Made by a program: the position numbers and the translations under genes. Shown in pieces: positions 11,036 through 21,681 of a stretch of 27,188 nt of DNA (positions are counted from its first letter, which is position 1; each line of letters starts with the position of its first letter). The DNA is taken from positions 1 through 27,188 of the forward strand of contig ADNK01002250.1 in assembly GCA_000320545.1 (NCBI GenBank). Reading direction: 5' to 3'. The notes below the pieces were generated by a model. That model saw only the letters and a program-made list of their open reading frames with translations, was not told the DNA's origin and ran no database searches. Origin of the DNA: Bigelowiella natans CCMP2755. Taxonomy: Eukaryota; Cercozoa; Chlorarachniophyceae.

Positions 11036-11978
11036 CTACATATCGCCTTCTTGGCTTCCAAGTGATGCTAACGTCTCATACAGTTCTGGGCATAGGAAAA
11101 TGGGTTCTCCTGCCTCGATTGAAGCTCTATTTTCATATCGCTTATCCCCTGCACATAATCATCTTAGTTTGCAGTCGCCGACCGGGAATCATATTCATGG
11201 ACAACGATAAAATCATCTAGCATGAAGGAGACATGTGTGAAATGAGAATGTAGTAAGTAACCTGGGAGCCTAGGTATGCTATGGACAAAATCTAAGTCGA
11301 GGGAAGAATAAAAATATATAATAGCCATTAGTGCACCTCACTTTCCTGGTGCAGGAGGAAGAAAGGAAGATGAATAATCACACACTGTTGCGAAGATTGC
11401 TTGGGCTTGTGCTGGTTTCAGATTACAGCAATGGTGATGCACTCTATAGTCAACGCCAGCATAATATGCTACTTTCATGTTTTTTTAAGGATAGAGCACT
11501 ACCATTCTGCTCGTCGTAGGTGTCCATATCCAGAGTTGACTTCACCTGTTAATGCCAAAACCAAAAGCAATACGATCATCTAAGGCACACCCACACACAC
11601 GCACACACAAACACAAACGCACTCACGCGCACAGTAAATATATTATGCTCCAAATCTTTGCCAACTTAACGATACAGTCTAATGCTGCTGCTGGTGATGA
11701 GAGTGATTCTACGGAAAGGGCCTGATGTGTGACCTTGACATCCTCTATTTTCCCCTCCCCTGACCGCATATGCTCGAATAACAATTCAGCTCTTGCACTA
11801 GCAGTCATTCCTTGGATAACAAACAAGCAAACTGTCACTTTTGCTTATGGCGATGAGGCCCAGTAGTAGAGATAAGACAGAGGTATGAGCAAAACAGCAA
11901 AGAGGCATAACTCCATTCTTCAGAGGGGTTCGGCTCCCGTTCCACGCAAATGGGATTTGATATTTATCATATATGCAT

Positions 11979-12049
<71 letters not shown>

Positions 12050-12921
12050 CCTGCTATCACGATCGCAATGTGGGGAGAGTGCTTGAGCTGATGGTGTGGT
12101 TGGCAGCATGCTGCGGCTGGGTTGGGTACCTCCCGGAAAGAACTCAGGAGAAAGAGCCAAAAAAACCTTTACACCACCAGTTTTAGCGAGTGGCTATTAT
12201 TCACGGAAACTGTACTTCATAGATCATCGAAGATCTCCTATATTGAATTGATAGCATTAATTCCCCCCCTCCCCCCTTTTTCTTTTTGGGGGGGGGGAGG
12301 AAAATGAACTCCTAATACATTCTCATAGTAGTTTTAATAACATATTTTTTGAAGTATTCGGTATTGGCAAACAGCATCCTCCTCCTCCTCCCTCCCCCCC
12401 CCCTCTCATTCTCCTTATATTGTTCAGAATAGACCATTCCACGGTCCATAGATGCTAGATCCGCCTCCACCCCTCCCCCTATTATACCACACACCGAGCG
12501 TTAAATAAAGATTGCAGACGTGACAGGAAAGCAAAATGCGCGGAGAAATCATTTCAGTATGGGGTGATAGTGATGAGGACGATAGTGCCATCAAAGCACA
12601 ATAAATACCTTTTGTTGTTGTTGGAGACGAGAAAGTGTCTGTCTCTTCTCCTTCTGCGCCGGGTGCTTTTACGGTCTCAAACGCCATATTTCCTCCTGCA
12701 AATACAGCAGTAGTAGCATTAGTAGCAGTAGTAGTAGCAATAGGAGTTGTAGTAGTAGTAGTAGTAGTAGTAAAGAAGGTGATGAACACCACCGCGACAA
12801 CAGCAAAATACAACAGAATACAGAAGTTCCTCTCATCACACTACCTGCCAGCAAGGACAGAAGCTCGACCATTAGCGCTACATTCGCCCCTGATGCATGT
12901 AGAAGACATTGGTATGATTGA

Positions 12922-12960
<39 letters not shown>

Positions 12961-13337
12961 CGCATGCATGATGACTCGTTATATAATCGTCGTTTTCCAA
13001 TTAAGCAGCCCTCCTCCCTCCTCCTCCTCCTCACCCTCACCCTCACCCTTTTGGCCTCCAAAGGGCAACATAGCACCGCTGAGCCCTTTGGAAGGGTCTT
13101 GCACATGCCTATCTCGTACGTAACAAACGACCCAAGAGGGGGGTAGGAAGGGGGGTGAGAAGAATAGGCGCCCCTCAGCAAATAGACAAGAAAATTTTGT
13201 TTGTTACTCAGATGAAGAAGGAGGACAAGGAGAAGAAGGAGAAAGTTACCAAACTAGATGGATGAGAAGAAATGCTACATATATACTTGTATAGCACTGC
13301 GTGTAGTGTCACAATGTTTATGATGATGATGGTGATA

Positions 13338-13369
<32 letters not shown>

Positions 13370-13847
13370 CTTTGTGTATTATGGTTATTTTGTATCCTCC
13401 CCAATTTCCTACCTTCCAAGGTCATCAACAGCAGCCTTTGGAGGGAGGGGTTGCTGTTCTCCAACCACACTCGCCAATCGCTCCATTGCCCCTAATCATG
13501 TAGACATAATGGCAAGATCATCATCATCATCATTATCATCATCATTATCATCATCACCACCATCTGCACGCTTTTTTTTCTTCTCCACCCCTCCACCTTA
13601 AGGCCGACCAATATCCATAGCAATGCCATCAGAAAATATGTGCTCTTTCACACATTACCTCGAGACATAACGGACGACGCCTACACCGAGCATCAAGAAG
13701 GGACAGAGCGAATAAGGGGAATAGGAGGAGGGAGAGGAGGAGGAGGAGGAGGAGGAGGAGGAGGAGGAGGAGGAGAAGGAGGAGGAAGTGGAATCACTAC
13801 AGCAGCAGCAATTATAAATGTTAAGGATATTTACTTTGGGAGGAGAT

Positions 13848-13885
<38 letters not shown>

Positions 13886-13973
13886 CACCTGGTCAAACAC
13901 CATTGGAGGTTTCCCCCTTCTAGGCCATCCAAAGCCTACATCGCAACACACACAGCAACACACAAACACACAC

Positions 13974-14031
<58 letters not shown>

Positions 14032-15569
14032 GAAATCACATCGTTCAGCAGCTGTGTGTATGTTGTTGTATTTGAGTGAGGCACCTAGCGGATTAGTGCC
14101 TAAGAGGCGTTTTCTAGAGCCTGGGACAACACACAAGTGAATAGACGATGACAACAGTGCTAACAACAATAACGACGAAGACGAAGGTGCAAGTTAATGA
14201 AGAAACCGGGCCAAGCAACGTAAGCAGGGGTATTGCACAGTCCAACCGCGATAAGACCCGTAGATGATATCTGAGCGTTGTCATACCGAGGAGGGGGGGG
14301 AGAGGGGGAGGAGGGGAATGGATTGAAGTGGGAGCTCGGTCATGCTGAGTATTCTAACACAACGGTAACAAAGATAATAGTACTTGCTCTAGTGGCGACC
14401 AAAGAGTGCCTGGATGTGTCAAGAAAAGCATCACAATATAATAGTTAGTTTCTCTAGAGGAAGCAACACATTCAGGCGTTATCAGGCAGTGTACAGTAAA
14501 TACCAGAATATCTCATAAATCGGTTATTTACGAGAATTATCATCATTTTTTATTGTGTGGAGTATTTTGATTTTGATTCCGCTTGAGGAGACTTGCATAG
14601 TGACTATCATTATCATCTCCATCAGCAAGACCGCTATCCCTATATTTGCGCCACTATTTTGACCGCACCATTCACACAATCAAAGGGGGGAGGGGCAGAC
14701 AGCAATAGCTAGCAGTAGCTAATGGCATTAGATGACCAGTACCTAAAATCCCACGGCAGTTGCTGATTGTCAGGATGCAGATGCCATTCTCCCAAGCCTT
14801 GATCGATGTTTATGATAATGATGGTGATGATGGTGATGGGGATGATAAGAATGATGATGATGCATTTGTGGGGACGATATATTTACCGTATCTATGAGCT
14901 GTGGAATTGCCAAGTGCAAGCATGGCTGGGCGAACCCCCCTCCTCCATCCGCCTGGCCAATATGTATTGTTTCAACAGTGCGGATCTCTCTCACATTCAT
15001 TCTGCATGCACAATGACAGTCCTTCGTGCACGCACACCTTGATGATTGTGTCTGTTGTTTCCTCAATAATAGGCTCTGCTGTTCCAGCTGCTGTACCTTA
15101 AAGGGAAAAGAGTATTGTGCGCGAAAAATTGTCAAGGAATATTAGCAAGGGGAGGAGGAGAGAGGGAGGAGGGACAAAATTAGAATGAAGAAGAATTCCA
15201 AAGATGGGATATTAAAGATGGGAAAACCACAAAAAAGGTATAGAAACTATTTGAATTAGGTAGAAGAGAGGAGGGGGTACTGATGGGAATAACTGAAGGC
15301 CTATCAGCAATCATCTTATTTCAACTCAAAACCCATGCTGTATATGTTATGGAGGTCTCCGCACCCGTTGCTAGCATGGAGCAAAATATTTCCAATCGGC
15401 GAACCTGATCGATGATACGGAATTTGTTGCGAAATTGCTTCAGCTGCTTTCATGCTAACTTCTATCATTTTCTCATGTTCTATTATCACTATTACTAGTA
15501 CTACTGCTCCTCTACCCCATGGTCTTTAGCCCCATCTCTCTCAGCTTTGCACAGTTCATCCGCAATCGA
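11036..15569 (-). CDS. Ldh2-family NAD(P)-dependent malate/L-lactate-type dehydrogenase
   Basis: Nineteen exons join in phase on the minus strand: 15516-15569, 15405-15471, 15038-15096, 14887-14952, 14743-14797, 14384-14409, 14207-14270, 14011-14120, 13889-13935, 13659-13680, 13413-13491, 13047-13108, 12845-12889, 12609-12695, 12435-12478, 12061-12142, 11671-11810, 11503-11545 and 11036-11148 (TAG). Family motifs appear in order: AERDGAKDHG (holding the catalytic His of the usual SHG box), ADGGGGFAQP, GLIAVGLCNTP, LGTNPLG, PPMVFDQASSVMSRG, DPSKGLSGAMLPFGGQKG and ALMVELLSLLAG. Such enzymes oxidise 2-hydroxyacids or reduce 2-oxoacids with NAD(P); the substrate cannot be told from sequence. The N-terminus is incomplete and may lie in upstream exons (15871-16572). 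The end of the exon at 14011 is ambiguous because it runs into a GT repeat. Two TGTAA pentamers follow the stop. Confidence 0.9.
11982..12046. repeat. Compound (CA)n(TA)n microsatellite
   Basis: About 16 CA units are followed by about 17 TA units, in the Ldh2 intron between the exons at 12061 and 11810. Confidence 0.95.
12704..12773. repeat. (TAG)n microsatellite in an Ldh2 intron
   Basis: Imperfect TAG units directly adjoin the 3' splice site of the exon starting at 12695 on the minus strand, and so form its upstream tract. Confidence 0.9.
12925..12957. repeat. (TA)n microsatellite in an Ldh2 intron
   Basis: A pure TA run lies between the exons ending at 13047 and starting at 12889 on the minus strand. 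Confidence 0.95.
13319..13369. repeat. (ATG)n microsatellite in an Ldh2 intron
   Basis: An imperfect ATG/GAT run in the intron between the exons at 13413 and 13108. Confidence 0.9.
13517..13563. repeat. (ATC)n microsatellite in an Ldh2 intron
   Basis: An ATC run with occasional ATT, in the intron between the exons at 13659 and 13491. Confidence 0.9.
13724..13882. repeat. (GGA)n and (TA)n microsatellites in one Ldh2 intron
   Basis: GGA units fill 13724-13792 and a pure TA tract fills 13850-13882. Together they make up most of the intron between the exons at 13889 and 13680. On the minus strand the GGA run reads as a long TCC tract ahead of the 3' splice site. Confidence 0.9.
13966..14031. 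repeat. (CA)n(CAG)n microsatellite at an exon-intron border
   Basis: The CAG part (from 14011) encodes an alanine run on the minus strand at the end of an Ldh2 exon. The CA part reads as GT repeats and supplies many overlapping possible 5' splice sites. Confidence 0.9.
14804..14866. repeat. Imperfect (GAT)n microsatellite in an Ldh2 intron
   Basis: GAT-like units fill most of the short intron between the exons at 14887 and 14797. On the minus strand this reads as CATCAT, ahead of the acceptor. Confidence 0.85.
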
Positions 15570-15870
15570 CTGCAGCAATCACGATCATCGGTCACCGTTG
15601 CCATCACAAACAGCAAATAATAACATAATATCAGCATCATAATTTTTCTTGAGAAAAAACCTCTCATCATTAATAATGGTCATTGAGATTCATCATATGA
15701 CGAAAATACGTTATGTCGACAACAAAGCCATAAAATTGAAAATTGTAAAAGAACGTCTAAGAGGAGGAAAGGGGAGAGGGAGGAGGAAGAATTTCATTCG
15801 CATAATCAAAGTATTTGTAGCCACCGATGATTCAAACACGCTACCCGATTCACCTCCTCCTATTGCCGAC

Positions 15871-16572
15871 TTGCAGTGAGGTGATAATGGAAAATGCTGG
15901 TGCTTTATTGTGTGTCGCCATAACATGTTGTTGGAAATCAGCATCGTCAAAGTAAGGATTACCAACGCCACGAATTCTGAAGCTCCGTGTTTCATCAATG
16001 CACGGCTGCCCCAGAAAGTAAAAAATAAATCTCGTTGAATATATCAAGTATTATATATCAACAAGAATTGATGACAGACCTCACGGTTTCCCTTAGAGAC
16101 CCATAGCTTATTGCCACAGGCTATAGTAGGATATTCGTCCACAGATGTGATCAAAATAATCAATAGCATAGGCATACAGCTGATAGCGTTGGTTTTTTGA
16201 ATTTTAGGACAATTTAGTATGAATCTACCTTCTCTATTTCCCCGAATGCTGATGTGGTGCCAAGCTTCCTCCTCCACAGGGCATTGTTTATCTAGGAGGA
16301 ATGATGATCTACGTGATATGGCTCCGCCAAACATGAACATTTCGCAGAATTTCCTCGAATTAAATTTCAACCCCGCTCATTAGCCTGCTCTTCACCATCA
16401 TGCAATTTATTTTTTTAACGTACGCGTTTGAATGAAGCAAGGAGCACGCCCCTCCTCCGTGCACACAACGAGACCATGCTCCGGGTGGCGCGTGGCGTAG
16501 TCCTGCTCTGATTGAAGACTTTAGATCCAACCATGCTCCTAGCTTCTTGCTCTCATTTTCATTCTGCGACAT
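15871..16572 (-). CDS. Four phase-consistent exons: Ldh2 5' exons or a separate small gene
   Basis: Exons 16424-16572 (ATG at 16572), 16229-16353, 16080-16120 and 15871-16005 join in phase for about 150 residues, starting MSQNENESKKLGAWLDL. Segments PPGAWSRCVHGGG, MFMFGGAISRRSSFLLD and EEAWHHISIRGN faintly recall a Kelch repeat (a GG pair followed by a W), but I cannot confirm the family. The last exon holds ETRSFRIRGVGNPYFDDAD, which does not resemble an Ldh2 N-terminus. Its donor (CAA followed by GTCGGC) is weak, and reading through gives a TGA a few codons later. So this may be the 5' part of the Ldh2 transcript, giving a fusion of about 571 residues, or a separate gene. Confidence 0.5.
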
Positions 16573-16834
16573 GTAATATACGGGAAACCAAATAGAAAAT
16601 CATGGGGTTCTTGCATTCGTAAACTTTAAGTGTGTTTCACGTATCTCTTACCAGCTGGTGCTCATACAGGTTTTAGGTTCCGAAGAAGGAGCTTCTGGAT
16701 CCCGAAATCGAATCGCAGTTTGTGTTTACCACGGATATCATTCCTGCGACATGGGAATTCGGTTGTCGCTATATTAACGCGTCATGTTTTTCTTTCCTAT
16801 CTTGCTCACTTGCGAAATCGATCGCTATCGGAAA
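16573..16834. promoter_or_regulatory. Divergent intergenic promoter region
   Basis: Only 262 bp separate the minus-strand ATG at 16572 from the plus-strand ATG at 16835. The position implies a shared bidirectional promoter. GGAAATCGATCG-like words occur near 16815, but no known element is claimed. Confidence 0.45.
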
Positions 16835-18894
16835 ATGGAGTCGCAAATGAGAACCGAGGTGCCTTCGTGTAAAGCATACTGCTTTCACTATCAGAGAGAT
16901 TTGTTGCCAAGAAGAAGGAATCCGCTCGTTACTGAAGAGAGTTTTGGGATATGCAGGAGGACGATAAGACGGGAGAGTCAGGGTCAGGACAGAGCTCGCA
17001 GAAAGGGGCTGCTGACTCCAAGATCGAAGGTGTTGTCAACATATGAGGGAGGGAAGGAGGGAGGGAAGGAGGGAGGGGGCATCTTGTAACGAATTGGAAC
17101 ATTGTTCTTCCCTGTGTTTATAATTTGTAGAGGATGAAGAGATGCAGGAAGCAATTCACTTCTGCGACATCCTCAAAGCTTATGCAAACTACGCGACGCA
17201 CTGCTTTCAATTGGTACGATTGACTTCGTCGAGACTGCCTCTTCCCATATGCCACTCTTGTTGCCCACTCCTCTCTGGTTATCGCCGTGTGTTATCATAA
17301 TCAATGTCTTCCGGGGTGATCTACTGCGCCTTCATCGAGGATTTATGAAACGAAAGCAGACATTACCCATCGAGACAACATTTGTTACCTTTTATCAGTT
17401 CAATCGTTTGGAGTCCGATTTTCGATCGATACCGAAGATTCAGCAAGCTCTTGTTCCCAGTACAGTACTCTTTCATCGATAGATGATCATCCTAACGAAC
17501 CTATTGCGCGACATCAATGACAACCGACTTCCTTCCTCTGGCCATTTCTTTCTTTCATACCAGGTTTCGAGAAAAAACTGAGGACGATGAAGGCGTGTGT
17601 GGGAGCAAACCAGTTCTTTGTAAGGAAAATCCTGAACGAACGAGTAATATTATTGACATGTTGATTTTCCGTGGAATACTGTTCTTGGAGCCTTGTCATC
17701 GGTCCTTAGTGTTTTGTTACTCTTCTTCTTCTTCTTCTTCTTCTTCTTCCATTTCTCGTTTGTGACGGTAACGATTCTTTATTGTTGTTTATTCTTGCGT
17801 CTGATCATCGCACAGCGTGTCTTCATGAATTCGGATACAATTAACTACGATTGGGTCATGAGGAAAAACCGACCTCCAACCCCAGGTCTATTAACATCAT
17901 CATCAACTTGAAGAAGAAGAAGAAGAAGAAGAAGAAGAAGAAGACGTAAAATGGTGTTCGTGGGATGGAGGAGCTGTTGCTTGTTATTTCGCCAATACGT
18001 GTACTACTACTACTACTACCAGTACTTATGTATTACCTCTCTACTTTCTCCACAACCATGATGACGTTCGTTGTGCGTGTATGATGATGATGGCCTCCTC
18101 CTGATGACGTTGTGTATGACCTTCCTCCTCAGGGAATATGGAAAAGGTGCTGAGCACGTTGAAGCAATGTGTTAGAGACTGGAGGTACTCTTTGTGCGAT
18201 GTCCTCTTTCCAATATCTCTTCTTCTTCTTCTTCTTCTTCTTCTTCTTTCCATTCATAATCCATTTGCTCATCCTTTCACAGCGAGGAAGGAAAAGAGGA
18301 GCGAGCGATGTGTTATGGGCCGATTCTGTCTGAGATAAAGAAATGTAATATTATAGTACAAAGGGCAGCAGCAACACGGGAATCAAAATGAACATGTCTA
18401 CACATCTCACTCCTCTTTACCCCCCCTCCTTTCAATCAACAACCCCCAACGCCTTGTTAGTCTTTTACCTACCCATCATTCTCACTATTGTTGTTCTTGT
18501 TGTTATTAGTATCATTAGTTATTGTCATTACTAATAACTATTGTCATCATTTGTCGCTGTTGTACTAGTATTCCCCAAGCCGAGCACGAAGATAAGGATG
18601 TTGGTGCCAGGATGCGGGATGTCTCGCCTTGTTTGGGAAATAGCAAATGCAGGTTCACATGAATCATCATCATCATCATCCTCATCACCATTTGTCGGTT
18701 CACATGAATCATCATCATCATCATCCTCATCCTCATCATCATCATCCTCATCACCATTTGTCGTTGATTGGAATATCTTCACTATATAATGTGTATCTCT
18801 CTACACCGTACAGGGTTTCATGCCCAGGGCAATGAGTTCTCTTATTTTATGCTGCTTTGCTCCTTCCTCATCCTCAACTGCACAAAGAAAGTGA

Positions 18895-18926
<32 letters not shown>

Positions 18927-19385
18927 TGAATAGTAATAGTAGTAGTAGCAGTAATGATAGCAATGCGTAGCCAGGCGACGATGATAGCAACGAAAGGGCG
19001 AAAATGATAGTGAATGCACAACGCGCACACTCCTCAATCACTACTACTACTCCTACCATCAGGCCGCTGTATATCAGCTGTTTCCGTACATCCATCAAAC
19101 GCAAAATCAATATTCTCCAAGAGGGCAGCTAACGTAGGGAGTATTATTTATTCCCCGCTGATTCATCAACGGCGTCTTATGCGTGCAACAACATCATTTG
19201 TTAGAGACAGACCATCAACGGCGTCTTATGCGTGCAACAACATCATTTGTTAGAGACAGACCGTCAATGGTGTCTTATGCGTGCAACAACATTTTTGTAA
19301 GCGACAGACCATCAATGGCTGTTTTCGTTATTCGTTTCACCCTTCACGTTCCCCCTCCTCCTCCTCTCCAAGTCTTATCATCATC

Positions 19386-19423
<38 letters not shown>

Positions 19424-20553
19424 AATCATAGTCCACATGCATACCCAAACAGGCGTGTACTGGTGCCGGACGTGGACCCTTCAACTATCCCCGATTCGTC
19501 GTTATCCATGGTAGTAAAGTAACCCCCCCCTTCAACTATATCCCCAATTCTTCGTTATCCATATGGTAGTAGTATGATAATGATGATGATGATGATGATG
19601 ATGACGACGATGATGATGAGGATGATGAGGATGATGGTAGTGATGATGGTGATGGTGGTGAGTTTAGACTAGGTACGGCCCTATTGTCGATGTTGGGTGT
19701 TATCGCATTCATCATTGTCTTGTTGCCCAGAATGCAGGCGATTTCCAGGAAATATACGAAGAACAAGTAGAGGTGTGTATGATAAGTGCTCACCGACGAT
19801 GATCTCACCATTCATTTCTATCATATTCGTCGTTGTCCTCGATTCGAGAGGGGGGGGTTAACGATTGGCCATAACGTCAGCAGATTACAATATATTGTGC
19901 TGCTGCTATTACCCTGTACATACGCACTTCTAATGATACTGCAATGAAGGAAGATTGAAAGCCAGCGGAGGACGATGAGCTTTTCCTCCTCCTCCTCCTC
20001 CTCCTCCTTGATATTTTCCTTCTTGTCGTAATGCTTTCCGCTACTTACTACCTGCGAGAATGAACGGCACTGGTGAACATATAATACATATAAAGGTGTA
20101 TATTAATCATATTATCAGGAGTGGGATTGCGTGGCGACTTGCTTCTTCATTGACACGGCCAACAACGTTATTGTACGTTCATCCGCCGTAGCTACAACAA
20201 CAACAACTACTACTACTACTACTACTACTACTCATGCCATCACGTAGGATAAGCTTGGGTGATACAGGAATACAACAGAATTTGATGTCGTTGCTCATAT
20301 GTCATCAAACACACAATAAATGGTGACAACAACAACGGCAATAATATTAGTGATGATTAATGATGATGATAATGATAGTTGCAATAACAACAACAGGAGT
20401 ATATCCGCCTGATCTCGCAACTGCTGAAAGTCGGAGGATACTGGGTCAACTTCGGCCCCTTGCTGTACCATTACTCTGGGATGAGAAACGAGATATCGGT
20501 AGAGCTCTCCTGGGAGGAGGTAAGAGTAGCAGTAGCACCACCACCACCACCAC

Positions 20554-20585
<32 letters not shown>

Positions 20586-20594
20586 ATAGTAGTA

Positions 20595-20640
<46 letters not shown>

Positions 20641-21567
20641 GAAGAAAAAGAAAGGAAGGAGACATTGCATACAGCTGAGAAATGATGGCGGGTGTTTTAG
20701 TAAGTCAGAAAGCTAAGGGTGGTTACTCTTCTTGCTCGTACGTTATGCTGTCCACGATCATCCTCCCCCTCCCCGTCCTCCTCATTACTGTTGATATATC
20801 TTCAGATAAGAGCATGCTTAAAGCACTACAACCTCAAATTGGTCGGTGAAACTGCTGCTGCTACCACCATCATCTTCATCATCATCATCATCATTATCAT
20901 CATCATCATCATCATCATCATCATTATCATCACTATCATCATCATCATCATCATTATTATCATCATCATCATTATCATCATCATCATCATCATCATCATT
21001 ATCATCACTATCATCACTATCATCATCATCATCATCATTATCATCATCATCATCATTAAGGTTCGAGAGGAGAGGTGCAAGCCAGCGACGTACTGCTTTA
21101 ATAAGCAAGGTGCGATCATCTTGATGTTGACGCTGATGATGATGATGATGCTGATGATGATTGCTAGGATGAGGGCCATTTCTCTGCTAATGATGATATG
21201 CTCGTAATTATTATTAATCATAACGATATCATCATCCTCCTCCTTCTTATCATCAACATCATCATCACTCATCACCATGATGAAATCTATGTAGGAATGA
21301 TGAAGAACGAGTACTCGTGCGTATCTACAACATGCGTTAAGGTGAGCTTGGGATGCTAGTGTCGGACTGCATGTGAATATTATGTACGCTGGTGGTGTTG
21401 GTAAGAGTGCTGATTGTGATTATGATAGCCGCCGCATTTCTCACACTCTATGGGAGGTTGTTGCAATTTTAAGTCGTTGCTGACTATCATGCTTCTCGCC
21501 TCTTTCAGATAGGGAAGACACCTAAGGAAAAGCCCGCGCCACGATTCCAAGCGTTGGTCAATAGAGG

Positions 21568-21601
<34 letters not shown>

Positions 21602-21631
21602 GAGACTTATTTTTGCCAACCGTGTAAGTGA
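16835..21631 (+). CDS. CARNMT1: Carnosine N-methyltransferase (N2227 family)
   Basis: Nineteen exons join in phase: 16835-16858, 16957-17029, 17131-17213, 17399-17459, 17564-17643, 17816-17885, 18133-18184, 18283-18344, 18569-18652, 18814-18890, 19063-19133, 19453-19510, 19731-19772, 20119-20172, 20397-20519, 20806-20841, 21061-21109, 21295-21341 and 21509-21631 (TGA). The product is 422 residues, close to the roughly 410 of animal CARNMT1. Family motifs in order: FNRLESDFRSIP, VLSTLKQCVRDW, EEGKEERAMCYGPIL, the SAM-binding MLVPGCGMSRLVWEIA, GNEFSYFMLL, VLVPDVDP, AGDFQEIY, WDCVATCFFIDTANNVI and YWVNFGPLLYHY. The enzyme methylates the histidine imidazole of carnosine-type dipeptides using S-adenosylmethionine. 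The usual GxGxG has Ser for its last Gly. The final exon holds a run of about ten glutamines. A strong donor (CCGT then GTAAGT at 21624) could instead splice to small exons ending near 21800. Confidence 0.94.
17718..17752. repeat. (CTT)n microsatellite in CARNMT1 intron 5
   Basis: A TTC/CTT run lies in the intron upstream of the acceptor at 17814-17815. Confidence 0.9.
17909..18020. repeat. (GAA)n and (TAC)n microsatellites in CARNMT1 intron 6
   Basis: GAA units fill 17909-17945 and a short TAC run follows at about 18002-18020, both between exons 6 and 7. Confidence 0.9.
18216..18249. repeat. (CTT)n microsatellite in CARNMT1 intron 7
   Basis: A pure CTT run upstream of the acceptor at 18281-18282, serving as a pyrimidine-rich tract. 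Confidence 0.9.
18662..18757. repeat. (ATC)n repeat with a duplicated segment in CARNMT1 intron 9
   Basis: ATC/CTC units occur in two blocks, each preceded by GGTTCACATGAATC. This shows a local duplication of about 43-45 bp that includes the repeat. Confidence 0.9.
18893..18954. repeat. (TAG)n microsatellite in CARNMT1 intron 10
   Basis: TAG units begin directly at the 5' splice site (GTGATAGTAG), so the donor adjoins the repeat. Confidence 0.9.
19164..19317. repeat. 49-bp minisatellite, just over three copies, in CARNMT1 intron 11
   Basis: Units begin at about 19164, 19213 and 19262, with a partial unit near 19310, and start CATCAACGGCGTCTTATGCG. The first two are nearly identical and the third has diverged. 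The 49-bp period is not a multiple of three, which fits an intronic location. Confidence 0.9.
19389..19420. repeat. (TA)n microsatellite in CARNMT1 intron 11
   Basis: A pure TA run about 30 bp upstream of the acceptor at 19451-19452. Confidence 0.95.
19569..19662. repeat. (GAT)n microsatellite in CARNMT1 intron 12
   Basis: Imperfect GAT/GAC/GGT units form a large part of the intron between 19511 and 19730. Confidence 0.9.
19986..20009. repeat. (CTC)n microsatellite in CARNMT1 intron 13
   Basis: A pure CTC run between exons 13 and 14. Confidence 0.9.
20204..20232. repeat. (ACT)n microsatellite in CARNMT1 intron 14
   Basis: A pure ACT run, preceded by CAACAA units, between exons 14 and 15. 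Confidence 0.9.
20536..20638. repeat. Compound (CAC)n(CAG)n(GA)n microsatellite in CARNMT1 intron 15
   Basis: CAC units, CAG units, a short TAG stretch and then a GA run follow each other within 20 bp of the donor at 20520. Confidence 0.95.
20866..21058. repeat. (ATC)n repeat filling CARNMT1 intron 16
   Basis: ATC units with scattered ATT variants occupy nearly the whole intron 20842-21060. The 3' splice site (CATTAAG) is the end of the repeat itself. The antisense reads as poly-Asp or poly-Met. Confidence 0.95.
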
Positions 21632-21681
21632 TATTTCTCCATATATGCTGTTTCGAAACAACAGCAGCAGCAGCAGCAGCG
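21571..21681. repeat. Two (CAG)n tracts at the CARNMT1 3' end
   Basis: A pure CAG run at 21571-21602 encodes polyglutamine in the last CARNMT1 exon. A second run (21661-21681) lies just past the stop, or inside an alternative extra exon. Confidence 0.9.

Noticed and set aside
13037-13097. An alternative Ldh2 exon starting at 13097
   Set aside because: Its phase does not fit the next exon, whereas starting at 13108 gives the family motif DPSKG ... PFGGQKG and the right phase.
20719-21278. Long poly-Ile, poly-Asp, poly-Met and poly-Ser frames over the ATC repeat
   Set aside because: These are six-frame translations of (ATC)n inside a CARNMT1 intron.
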